Source: JAVBQU01 sp031548675 (lineage in GTDB: Bacteria; Bacteroidota; Bacteroidia; Bacteroidales; P3). Taken from it: a stretch of DNA of 7,231 nt. Positions 1 to 6,465 of this stretch are shown one piece after another. The DNA lies in the NCBI GenBank assembly GCA_031548675.1, contig JAVBQU010000249.1, positions 1 through 7,231 of the forward strand, in the 5' to 3' direction. The translations under genes and the position numbers were made by a program. The notes under the pieces are model-generated. The model was not told the origin of the DNA and did not search any database. It worked only from the letters and a program-made list of their open reading frames with translations. Within the stretch, counting starts at the first letter, position 1. Each line of letters starts with the position of its first letter.

Positions 1-564
1 GGTAAAGACCAGGAACAGCATTTGGAAATGACCCGTACTTTTGCCGGTCGTTTTAACAGAATGTACGGTGTAGAATATTTTCCGGAACCTCAGGCTTATA
101 ATTTTGGTTCGCAATTGGTAAAAATACCGGGATTGAACGGAAGCGGCAAGATGGGAAAATCGGAAGGAGAGGGAAACGCTATTTTCTTGGCAGATGAACC
201 GGAAATAATCCGCAAAAAAATAATGAAAGCGCTTACCGATTCGGGTCCTACGGAAGCCAATCAGCAGAAACCCGATTATATTGAAAATCTATTTACTTTG
301 ATGGGAGTGGTTTCTGCTTCGGAAACGGTACAGCATTTTAATGATTTGTATAACTCATGCCAAATCCGCTATGGGGATATGAAAAAGCAATTGGCAGAGG
401 ATATGATAAATTTCTGTAACCCTTTTCGGGAAAAGATTTTGAAATTATCTTCCAATAACGAGTATTTACAAAAGATATGCAGGCAGGGAGCTGAAAAAGC
501 CCGCGAGAGTGCTCAGAAAACTATTAAGGAGGTAAGGGAAATTATAGGATTTAAAGCATTTTAA
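1..564 (+). CDS. trpS: Tryptophanyl-tRNA synthetase, C-terminal part (5' end outside window)
   Basis: Class I aminoacyl-tRNA synthetase that charges tRNA-Trp with tryptophan, using ATP, in the cytoplasm. The reading frame is open from base 1, so the first codons seen are mid-gene. A TTG at base 22 is an ordinary Leu codon and not a start. Visible are 187 residues. Near the beginning is the TrpRS motif GKDQEQHLEMTR (visible residues 1-12). The KMSKS-type ATP-binding signature follows as KMGKS (visible residues 50-54, about bases 148-162), and then the C-terminal helical domain that reads the anticodon. The Gly in place of the first Ser of KMSKS fits what I recall of Bacteroidota TrpRS and is not a sign of decay. 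TrpRS is usually about 330-350 residues, so a little over half is seen. The frame ends in TAA without damage. The next gene starts 47 bp downstream on the same strand with no convincing terminator or promoter between, so read-through is possible. Confidence 0.95.
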   Translation, partial: GKDQEQHLEMTRTFAGRFNRMYGVEYFPEPQAYNFGSQLVKIPGLNGSGKMGKSEGEGNAIFLADEPEIIRKKIMKALTDSGPTEANQQKPDYIENLFTLMGVVSASETVQHFNDLYNSCQIRYGDMKKQLAEDMINFCNPFREKILKLSSNNEYLQKICRQGAEKARESAQKTIKEVREIIGFKAF

Positions 565-611
565 TAATCCTAAGAAGGTTTTTTATTGTCTACTTATCAG
601 AAAATGTTGTT

Positions 612-2306
612 ATGAATAAGATATTTGTATTTTTGTTGTTATTGAGTGTTTCTACAGTTTCTGTGGCTCAAACTTACCAATACAGGGTAGGGTTTACTGA
701 TAAGAACAATACCATTTACAGCCTAGATAATCCCGAAGTTTTTCTTTCTCAAGCCTCTATCGACCGCAGGCTAAACCAGCATATCGCGGTTGATAGTTTG
801 GATTTTCCGGTTAACCGCAATTATATAGACAGTGTGTGTGTGCGGGGTGCTGTTTTTTTTACTTCATCCAAATGGTTGAATAGTGCGGTGTTTCGAATTA
901 CGGATACCAGTATCTTAAGTTCTGTCAGAAATTTACCGTTTGTTAATCAAGTCGTTTTTTTGAAAAAGGAAAATTCAGAAATTCCGCCCGTTTATTTTCC
1001 AATCCGAAAGTTAAAACCCTTAAAGAGCAAGATTAAAAGCGTATCAACGGACTATGATTATGGTTATAGCTTATCACGAAATCAATTAATTAATATTGAT
1101 AGTCTGCATATGCTCGGTTTTGATGGAAAAGGTATGAAAATTACTATATTGGACGGCGGATTTTATCGTGCGGATTCTACGATTTCTTTCGATAGCTTAT
1201 GGCAGACCGGTCGTATTTTGGGTTATAAGGATTTTGTGAATCCCGAATCGGATTTTTTTACTCAAAACTATCATGGAACTGCTGTATTGTCAACTATGGG
1301 GTCTTATCAAAATGGCTCGCTGGTGGGGTCTTCTCCTCAGGCTTCGTTCTGGCTTCTGCGGAGCGAGGATGTGAGTTCCGAAACATGGGCAGAGCAGGAT
1401 TATTGGGTGGCTGCCGCAGAATATGCCGATAGTGTAGGAACATGGCTTCTTACTTCGTCTTTGGGGTATAGCCGGTTTGATTATCCCGAACAAAATTATA
1501 CATGGAATGATTTGAATGGTACTACCGCTTATGTTTCGAAAGGGGCATCGATAGCTGCTCAAAAAGGGATATTGGTTGTTAACAGTGTAGGAAATGAGGG
1601 AAATAAGGCTTGGCACTATCTTTGTTTTCCGGGCGATGCACAGGATGCGTTGTCGGTAGCATCTGTTAATTCATCGGGCAATGCTTCTGCTTTTAGCGGA
1701 TACGGCAGACCTGATTCTGAATACCTGAAGCCTGATGTTACAGCACAGGGAGAGTATGTTACTGTAGCTGTGTATACAAGTTATACCTCAGTAAACGGAA
1801 CTTCTTTTTCTACGCCTACCGTGTGCGGTGCGGCAGCTTGTTTGTGGCAGGCATTTCCTCAAGCAGACAGCCGGCAGATTATCAATGCGATTAAAGCAAG
1901 CGGAAATAGAGCTTCTCATCCTGATACAATTTATGGATATGGTATTCCCGATTTTATGAAAGCTTACCGGATTTTAGACAGCACTTTTAATTATAAGCCT
2001 GATACAAATTCTCATGATACGACAACTTATATATCTGTAGTTGATATGGAAAAGGAATTTTGCAAGGTATATCCCAATCCGTATACGGGCATATTTACCA
2101 TTGTATTTTCATCATCATCATCTTCTCCTGTTGTAATAGAATTGTATAATTCTGCCGGAAACAGGGTTTTGAAACAGAGAGAAAAAAGTGTACTGCAAGG
2201 GCAGCAAATCACTATTCAAGATACATCTTCGCAAAGCAAAGGCGTTTATATTCTGCAAATCAAAAATGATAAGCAGAAATATGTTCAGAAATTGATCAAG
2301 GATTAA
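612..2306 (+). CDS. Secreted subtilisin-like (S8) serine protease with T9SS type A sorting domain
   Basis: An exported endopeptidase of 564 residues. Residues 1-19 form a signal peptide (Lys3, a run of Phe/Leu, then SVA before Gln20), so Sec export followed by signal peptidase I cleavage is expected. Residues 20-150 form an N-terminal region typical of Bacteroidota S8 proteases (SQASIDRR, then FPVNRNYIDSV). The catalytic domain spans about 165-455. Asp181 lies in ITILDGGF, His221 in NYHGTAV, the oxyanion-hole Asn328 in SVGNEG, and Ser398 in NGTSFSTP, so the triad is complete. After a polar linker (about 456-480), residues 485-564 match the type IX sorting domain: VYPNP, then ELYNSAGNRVL, GVYILQI and a terminal KLIKD. 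It is therefore probably released or anchored at the cell surface through T9SS. ATG 612 is chosen because it directly begins the signal peptide; ATG 604 hits a stop after three codons. A T8 run (853-860) and a (TCA)4(TCT)2 Ser tract (2109-2126) are possible slippage sites. The substrate is unknown. Confidence 0.93.
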   Translation: MNKIFVFLLLLSVSTVSVAQTYQYRVGFTDKNNTIYSLDNPEVFLSQASIDRRLNQHIAVDSLDFPVNRNYIDSVCVRGAVFFTSSKWLNSAVFRITDTSILSSVRNLPFVNQVVFLKKENSEIPPVYFPIRKLKPLKSKIKSVSTDYDYGYSLSRNQLINIDSLHMLGFDGKGMKITILDGGFYRADSTISFDSLWQTGRILGYKDFVNPESDFFTQNYHGTAVLSTMGSYQNGSLVGSSPQASFWLLRSEDVSSETWAEQDYWVAAAEYADSVGTWLLTSSLGYSRFDYPEQNYTWNDLNGTTAYVSKGASIAAQKGILVVNSVGNEGNKAWHYLCFPGDAQDALSVASVNSSGNASAFSGYGRPDSEYLKPDVTAQGEYVTVAVYTSYTSVNGTSFSTPTVCGAAACLWQAFPQADSRQIINAIKASGNRASHPDTIYGYGIPDFMKAYRILDSTFNYKPDTNSHDTTTYISVVDMEKEFCKVYPNPYTGIFTIVFSSSSSSPVVIELYNSAGNRVLKQREKSVLQGQQITIQDTSSQSKGVYILQIKNDKQKYVQKLIKD

Positions 2307-2327
2307 AATACTTCTCCTTCCTTTTTA

Positions 2328-2354
2328 ATTAATTTTTAAGTCATAAAAATTAAT
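2328..2354 (+). terminator. Possible AT-only hairpin terminator after the protease gene
   Basis: There is a perfect 11-bp inverted repeat (ATTAATTTTTA at 2328-2338, its complement at 2344-2354) with the 5-base loop AGTCA, starting 22 bp after the protease stop. It is followed by AGTTTTG. The stem has no G or C, so it would be weak, and AT-rich DNA makes chance palindromes more likely. Its position just downstream of the stop is the main support. Confidence 0.4.
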
Positions 2355-2451
2355 AGTTTTGAATCTAGCTACAACTTTCTAAAAAATCTGATTTCATGAA
2401 AGATAAAAGAATAGGGTATAAATTCTTTTATTTAAAATGTTAATTTTTTTC

Positions 2452-2480
2452 ATTGTATATGTATAAAATTATATCTTTGC
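2452..2480 (+). promoter_or_regulatory. Bacteroidota-type promoter for the lipoprotein gene
   Basis: TATCTTTG at 2472-2479 matches the Bacteroidota -7 element TAnnTTTG exactly. A weak -33 candidate, ATTG at 2452-2455, sits just after a T7 run, with spacing somewhat shorter than usual. Transcription would start near 2486 and give a leader of about 64 nt before ATG 2550. The leader is A/T-rich and has no Shine-Dalgarno sequence, as is normal in this phylum. Confidence 0.6.
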
Positions 2481-2549
2481 AATATGTTTGTTAGATAAAA
2501 GTAACATTCATGTAAATACAGGTAAGTTATTAATTAAGATTCAAAAATT

Positions 2550-3095
2550 ATGAAAGAGATTGTGAAGTACTTATTTTTATTGGTTTGTTGTGTTGTGCTT
2601 ATAACTGGTTGCAAGAAAGATGACCCTCCTAAAACTGCAACCCAAACGGTGGAAAATTATATGAAGATAAATGGGAATAAGTATGTATTCAGTATGGGAT
2701 ATTTAATACACGATGGCAATGCAGCAGGGTGGACAATAGAGAAAGATTGTTCTATTCTTCAATTGTCTCTTATGGGAATGGGCGGGTGCTTTTTTGATTG
2801 TGATGTAATAACAACAAATAAGAGTTATATAGATAATGGGAGTTACAATAATATTTATGATGAAGCCATTCCTTATGGTTCTCCTCTTCCTAAACATTCA
2901 TTTACTCATGGGGCTATTAGTTTAATGGGACCTAGTGCAAATTATCATCAGAGTCTATATAGTGGTTCCATGACTGTAAATAGGGAAGGAACTACCTATG
3001 AGATAAAGATTAATGGAATTGCTGAAAATGGAGATACCATTGCGGTGTATTATAAGTCAGGCTTAATGTATACTGATGCTTCTGAATCTTGGTAA
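2550..3095 (+). CDS. Small lipoprotein of unknown function
   Basis: A 181-residue protein that I do not recognise beyond its export class. Residues 1-20 are a lipoprotein signal peptide with a hydrophobic stretch (YLFLLVCCVVLI) and a lipobox ITGC with Cys21 as the lipidated residue. KKDD follows directly. Acidic residues just after the Cys resemble the Bacteroidota lipoprotein export signal that sends lipoproteins to the outer surface, though the two lysines make this uncertain. The mature part (about 161 residues) alternates short hydrophobic and polar stretches with many Gly, Asn and Tyr (KINGNKYVF, SLYSGSMTVN, YEIKINGIAENGD), which suggests an all-beta fold. It also holds an odd Met/Gly/Cys segment (LMGMGGCFFDCD, residues 74-85). 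It stands alone, with its own promoter upstream and a strong hairpin 51 bp after its stop. It could be a binding or adhesion accessory protein, but nothing in the sequence decides this. Confidence 0.85.
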   Translation: MKEIVKYLFLLVCCVVLITGCKKDDPPKTATQTVENYMKINGNKYVFSMGYLIHDGNAAGWTIEKDCSILQLSLMGMGGCFFDCDVITTNKSYIDNGSYNNIYDEAIPYGSPLPKHSFTHGAISLMGPSANYHQSLYSGSMTVNREGTTYEIKINGIAENGDTIAVYYKSGLMYTDASESW

Positions 3096-3146
3096 GTTTA
3101 AGATTTTACTTTGTTTTAATTTTTTTGTTTCTTAGCAATTAAAACG

Positions 3147-3183
3147 AAAGCCCCTGCCTATACTTGTTATAGGCAGGGGCTTT
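3147..3183. terminator. Strong hairpin terminator between convergent genes
   Basis: A perfect 16-bp inverted repeat (3147-3162 and 3168-3183) with loop CTTGT. Each arm carries GCCCCTGCC or its complement, flanked by AAAG and CTTT. On the + strand it lies 51 bp after the lipoprotein stop and the stem ends in CTTT. On the - strand the stem is followed by CGTTTTAATT. It can therefore serve both the lipoprotein gene and the convergent TPR gene, although it is about 245 bp beyond the TPR stop. Confidence 0.82.
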
Positions 3184-3239
3184 GATATATAATATTTTTG
3201 GTAGATGGATAATTTGTGGTTGAAATAACACCAGTAAGG

Positions 3240-3323
3240 GTTTTAGTTCCCTTTTCTTTTAGGATGGGTTAGAACCACCCCCAAACCCCCTAAAGGGTGC
3301 TTAGAGTTTGGTTTTCTTTTGCC
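3240..3323 (+). repeat. Diverged copy of the long R1 repeat (36-bp motif plus terminator-like hairpin)
   Basis: This is the same element as the exact 99-bp repeats at 6662 and 7133, but diverged. It starts with a 36-base stretch (3240-3275) beginning GTTTTAG, with a central TCCC, and ending TTAGAAC. A hairpin follows with arms CCAAAC (3281-3286) and GTTTGG (3306-3311) around C-rich and G-rich runs, and then TTTTCTTTTG. The outer arms and the T-rich tail are kept although the inner bases changed. It occupies part of the 333-bp gap at 3096-3428, where I find no gene. Confidence 0.75.
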
Positions 3324-3337
3324 CTACTTTATTTTAT

Positions 3338-3412
3338 CGTTATTGTGAGCGCTAGCAAAGCAATCTCTATTTTTATGTAGATTGCTTCTTCCTTATTCTT
3401 CGTCATCTTAAA
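3338..3412. repeat. Palindromic dispersed repeat R2, decayed copy
   Basis: It begins CGTTATTGTGAGCGC and aligns with the complete copy at 6892. The inner arms AAGCAATCT (3358-3366) and AGATTGCTT (3379-3387) are perfect complements. The loop contains TTTTATGT, nearly as in the other copy, and CGTCAT follows at 3401. The outer right arm is lost. It lies directly after an R1 copy, the same order as at 6857-6973, and ends just before the TPR gene's stop codon. The core could form a hairpin in the tail of that transcript. Confidence 0.75.
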
Positions 3413-3428
3413 ATATCTACTTATAATT

Positions 3429-5738
3429 TTACTTGTATGGTAGTTTTGAAATAGCAATCTTTACCTTATCTTCTTTTTCTATGGCAGGGTTTAGTTTGTA
3501 ATGAAAATAGGCTGCCCATTCTTCGGCTTTGACTGCTTTGGGTCCGATGGTAATTTGCTTAAGTGCATTTCTGATGGGGGCTGCTTCTGCATATACCTTA
3601 GCGGGTTCGCCAAGTTCCGAAATTTTTCTTTCTACACCGATACCGCTCAATACCATGCGGACTTCTCTTTCGTAACTATATTCGTTTCCTTTAAAAAGAT
3701 ATTCTATGCCTCCTATGTATTCCCTAAGAGCTAAACTCAGGCGTTCTGCTTTGTCGGGGTTTGATTTTTTTTCTTGGTCAATCTCTTTCTGAATTTTACT
3801 TACACATTTTTTAAGTCCTTCTAAATGCTTATTTAAGCTTTGTATTTTGGATGATTCTAAGCAATGGGAAGAGAAGCGATCTTTTCCGCCATTGGTATTA
3901 AAATAGCAGACATGATAAAATGCAATATCATCCATTCTTTTATTCAGGCTTTCCAGAACAGGACTCTTTTCTGCTTCTGTGCCTTTGGGAAATTGTGCAT
4001 TGACTCGGGTTTGTATTTCGGATAGGAAAACTTCTTTATCCAGCACTAATGCACAGCCTGCTGCATCCTGATTGTTTTCTTTCCCATACATACGCCATAG
4101 AGTAAGGTCGTTGCTGTTATCACCCTGCACAAACGATCCTATAAATGGTTTTCTTACGAAGGCAGAAGATGATTTTTCGCATGCAGTATACTGTAAACTT
4201 AAATATTCATTCAATTGCTGTCCCTCTGAGGTATCATTTAGAAAACTGCCTTCGGAGAAGCGGAATATGGCATTACTTTCTATTAAAATCTGGGTAATAT
4301 TAAGTCCGGTATAATGGGTAATCTTTTCTTCTTCGTATAAAAGTGTTTCTTTTATTGTACGGATAATATTTTTTAATTTGGGAATAGATGGACTGTAATG
4401 TTCTTTTTCTGCATCTGTAATTAAAGATTGTATGTATTTGATAAACCAATCTTCTGACTCTAAAACAATGGCTTTATTATAGTCTTCAATGGCTTTTGGA
4501 TAATCTTTTAATTGTGCATGGGCAAACCCGCGAAATAAATAGGTAAATAAATCTGGTTTTATACTTATAGCCTGGGTATAATCATCAATGGCTTTTTTGT
4601 AATCTTTTAAATCGTCATATATTCTTCCTCTATTATAGTAAGCATCTGTATAATCGGATTCTAAATTTATAGCTTGAGTATAATCTTCAATGGCTTTTTC
4701 ATAATTTTTTAAATTGCTGTAAGCATTTCCCCGGTTAATATAGGTTATAGTATAATCGGGATCTAACTTTATCGCTTGGGTATAATCTTCGATGGCTTTT
4801 TGGTGGTCTTCTAATTCGGTATAAATATCTCCACGATTATTATAGGCTTTTGCACAATCAGGTCTTAACTTTATCGCTTGGGAATAGTCTTCAATGGCTT
4901 TTTGATACTCTTGTAATGCTAAATAAGTAGCTCCGCGATTATAGTAAGCGTCTGCATAATTAAGTTTTAACTTTATAGCACGATTAAAATCCTCAATAGC
5001 TTTTTCATATTCTTGTAATGCTAAATAAGTAGTTCCTCTATTATAATAGGCATCTGTATAATCAGATTTTAAATTTATAGCCTGAGTATAATCTTTAATG
5101 GCTTTTTCGTAATTTTCTAATATGAAATAAGCATCTCCGCGGCTATTATAAACCTCTGCATAGTCAGGTCTTATGTTTATAGCTTGGGTATAATCCTCAA
5201 TGGCTTTTTTGTAATCTTCTAATATAAAATAAGCCTCTCCGCGATTGCTATAGGCTTTTACATAATTAGGATCTAATTTTATAACCTGGCTGTAGCTTTC
5301 AATGGTTTTTTGATAATTATGTAAATTAAAGTAAGCATTTCCGAGATTATAATAGGCTGTAGCATAACTAAAATCTAACTCGATGGCTTGAGAATAGTCT
5401 TCAATGGCTTTTTCGTAATCCTCTAATTCGGCATAAATATCCCCGCGATTATTATATGCTTTTGCATACTTAGCGTCTAGTGTGATAGCATTGTTACAAT
5501 CTTTGATGGCTTTTTTGTATTCTGCTAAATCTTCATAGATTATAGCCCTGAGAATATATATTTCTTTTGCAGGGGCTGTGTTTAACCATTGGTTGCAAAG
5601 CTCTAACAGGCTTGCATTTATTTCTTTGTCTATTTTTTTATTATTGGCATTGGAATAATCTGCATATTCTTTTCTGGCTCCTTCCAAATTTCCGTTTGCA
5701 TAAAGCTGCGTAATTCTATCTACTAAAGCAACACCCAT
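3429..5738 (-). CDS. TPR-repeat protein with C-terminal DUF2971-like domain
   Basis: A 769-residue cytoplasmic protein with no signal peptide or membrane segment. A short helical N-terminus (1-57) leads into eleven back-to-back TPR units at exact 34-residue steps (starts 58, 92, 126, 160, 194, 228, 262, 296, 330, 364, 398). The typical unit reads AYYNRG, then EDYEKAIEDYTQAI, then LDPDY; such arrays bind peptides or partner proteins. After a linker, residues about 472-745 resemble DUF2971. The motifs are HYTGLNITQIL (His475), FRFSEGSFLNDTSEG (491-506), SFVQGDNSNDLTLWRMYG (535-552) and YSYEREVRMV (687-696), then ITIGPK. A Lys/Glu-rich helical insert (about 630-680) precedes the YEREVR motif. 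DUF2971 has no firmly known reaction that I can cite. ATG 5738 opens the frame; the leader is A-rich and no clear -7 element was found upstream. The gene stands alone: the upstream gene on the same strand has its own terminator. A role in signalling, stress or defence is possible but unproven. Confidence 0.85.
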   Translation of the reverse strand: MGVALVDRITQLYANGNLEGARKEYADYSNANNKKIDKEINASLLELCNQWLNTAPAKEIYILRAIIYEDLAEYKKAIKDCNNAITLDAKYAKAYNNRGDIYAELEDYEKAIEDYSQAIELDFSYATAYYNLGNAYFNLHNYQKTIESYSQVIKLDPNYVKAYSNRGEAYFILEDYKKAIEDYTQAINIRPDYAEVYNSRGDAYFILENYEKAIKDYTQAINLKSDYTDAYYNRGTTYLALQEYEKAIEDFNRAIKLKLNYADAYYNRGATYLALQEYQKAIEDYSQAIKLRPDCAKAYNNRGDIYTELEDHQKAIEDYTQAIKLDPDYTITYINRGNAYSNLKNYEKAIEDYTQAINLESDYTDAYYNRGRIYDDLKDYKKAIDDYTQAISIKPDLFTYLFRGFAHAQLKDYPKAIEDYNKAIVLESEDWFIKYIQSLITDAEKEHYSPSIPKLKNIIRTIKETLLYEEEKITHYTGLNITQILIESNAIFRFSEGSFLNDTSEGQQLNEYLSLQYTACEKSSSAFVRKPFIGSFVQGDNSNDLTLWRMYGKENNQDAAGCALVLDKEVFLSEIQTRVNAQFPKGTEAEKSPVLESLNKRMDDIAFYHVCYFNTNGGKDRFSSHCLESSKIQSLNKHLEGLKKCVSKIQKEIDQEKKSNPDKAERLSLALREYIGGIEYLFKGNEYSYEREVRMVLSGIGVERKISELGEPAKVYAEAAPIRNALKQITIGPKAVKAEEWAAYFHYKLNPAIEKEDKVKIAISKLPYK
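4449..5567 (-). repeat. 102-bp coding tandem repeat (eleven TPR units)
   Basis: The TPR units of the gene at 3429-5738 are visible as DNA repeats with a strict 102-bp period and no indel until the last unit, which is one codon shorter. Some neighbours are still close in DNA. For example, a 21-base stretch is identical at 4910-4930 and 5012-5032, exactly 102 bp apart, in units 6 and 7. Units 2 and 8, and the 5/6 and 9/10 junctions, also resemble each other, which points to block duplication. Confidence 0.9.
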
Positions 5739-5863
5739 ATTTATTCTGTTTGGTAAGTTTTTTATGTATTTCTTGTTTTCAATTTGTACACTCCCTGCTT
5801 TTAAAGTGTAGAACTTCGGATTTTTTTAAATTAAAGAAATAATAGTCTGAAAAGGCTAAAATA

Positions 5864-5992
5864 TGCGCCACTGAGAGGGAGGTACAGCAAAGCAGCCGGG
5901 TGATAATCAAACAGATTATTCGTAAACTAATTTTTAATCAAAGGTATTTATGCTGCTTTCGGCGGTGCTTCGCTATCACTCTCAATGACGCG
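5864..5992. repeat. Palindromic dispersed repeat R2, diverged long copy
   Basis: An imperfect inverted repeat with arms at 5864-5877 and 5979-5992 (11 of 14 bases pair) and a nested perfect pair AAAGCAGC (5889-5896) and GCTGCTTT (5952-5959). Read on the - strand, bases 5990-5966 match the left arm of the R2 copy at 6892 in 23 of 25 positions (CGTCATTG, then GAG, then GATAGCGAAGCA). It fills most of the 281-bp gap between the TPR gene and the coiled-coil gene; I see no gene there. Confidence 0.65.
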
Positions 5993-5995
5993 GTT

Positions 5996-6026
5996 AAAAT
6001 AGACATTTCCCGAAAATGTCTATTTT
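5996..6026 (-). terminator. Hairpin terminator overlapping the stop of the coiled-coil gene
   Basis: A perfect 13-bp inverted repeat (5996-6008 and 6014-6026) with a 5-base loop; the arm core is ATAGACATTT. In the - strand transcript the stem ends in CTATTTTAACC, giving a short U tract. The TAG stop codon of the 104-residue gene (6022-6020) lies inside the first arm, so a terminating ribosome would cover the hairpin. Confidence 0.65.
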
Positions 6027-6334
6027 TTGTCTGCAATGCCGAATTCTTTCCAATGTGATTGGGGAATGTCGAGCTTGATAATTTTACGGGCTTCGGAAGT
6101 TTTGGCTTTCAATTCTTCCATTTTTTGAGTAAACTCTTCGGTTTTTTCTTTTAGTTTAGCTTTAAGAGCTTCCTGTTCGTTGTTCAACTGTGTGCAAGCA
6201 TCAATCATGCTTTGTATTTCTGCCGCAAAGGCGGCGGTAATACCTCGTTTCAATAATGCTTCTTCATTTGTTTTGATTCCCGATGCCATTACAGATGCTT
6301 CGGTTAGTTCTTGGGCATAAGGTTTTGTAGCCAT
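6020..6334 (-). CDS. Small coiled-coil protein of unknown function
   Basis: A 104-residue, probably cytoplasmic protein beginning MATKPYAQEL. The frame is open 24 codons further upstream, but that extension (MEYFFIHLQAHF...) is Phe/Ile-rich and overlaps the promoter -7 element, so ATG 6334 is the better start. Residues 1-40 are polar to weakly hydrophobic (ASVMASGIKTNEEALLKRG). Residues about 40-88 form a long charged helix rich in Lys, Glu, Leu and Ala (NNEQEALKAKLKEKTEEF), a probable coiled coil. The C-terminus is a short conserved-looking tail, LDIPQSHWKEFGIADKK. I recall similar short hypothetical proteins in Bacteroidota with this kind of tail, but no named family. It has its own promoter and terminator, so it is a single-gene unit on the same strand as the TPR gene. 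There is no nucleic-acid-binding or catalytic motif. A homo-oligomeric structural or adaptor role is the most that can be inferred. Confidence 0.8.
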   Translation of the reverse strand: MATKPYAQELTEASVMASGIKTNEEALLKRGITAAFAAEIQSMIDACTQLNNEQEALKAKLKEKTEEFTQKMEELKAKTSEARKIIKLDIPQSHWKEFGIADKK

Positions 6335-6382
6335 AATTTTTTTGGATTTTGGTTGAAAAATAATAATTAAAAAATGCGCCTG

Positions 6383-6390
6383 CAAATGTA
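6383..6390 (-). promoter_or_regulatory. Promoter -7 element of the coiled-coil gene
   Basis: On the - strand this reads TACATTTG followed by CA, an exact match to the Bacteroidota -7 consensus TAnnTTTG. It lies 49 bp upstream of ATG 6334. Transcription would begin near 6376 and give a leader of about 40 nt that is almost all A and T. I see no good -33 element at the usual distance. Confidence 0.6.
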
Positions 6391-6465
6391 TAAAAAAATA
6401 TTCCATTTGATGTAATATTTTTTCATTATCTATATTTTTATATAAATAATAAAAAAATCAGTCGG

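Noticed and set aside
565..611. Terminator after trpS (CCTAAGAAGG then TTTTTT)
   Set aside because: The possible stem is only about 3 bp, and a T run alone is common in this AT-rich DNA.
1290..1616. 108-codon open frame on the - strand inside the protease gene
   Set aside because: It lies opposite a gene with a complete catalytic triad, has no leader or family match, and its composition is a mirror of the coding strand.
2027..2212. Short - strand open frame opposite the T9SS sorting domain
   Set aside because: It is a shadow of the real gene; its run of Asp is just the Ser tract read backwards.
2703..2897. 64-codon - strand open frame within the lipoprotein gene
   Set aside because: It overlaps a well-supported lipoprotein frame and has no promoter or conserved motif of its own.
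3501..4314. Two + strand open frames (3501-3734 and 4072-4314) inside the TPR-DUF2971 gene
   Set aside because: They are antisense to conserved DUF2971 motifs, with no leader and no recognisable protein.
5775..5795. Promoter for the TPR gene at TACAAATTG on the - strand
   Set aside because: It fits TAnnTTTG only with an extra base and has no -33 partner. A second candidate (TCTGTTTG near 5909-5916) also has a mismatch.
6335..6406. 24-codon N-terminal extension of the coiled-coil gene up to ATG 6406
   Set aside because: It covers the exact -7 promoter element at 6383-6390, is unlike the rest of the protein, and would put the start upstream of the likely transcription start.
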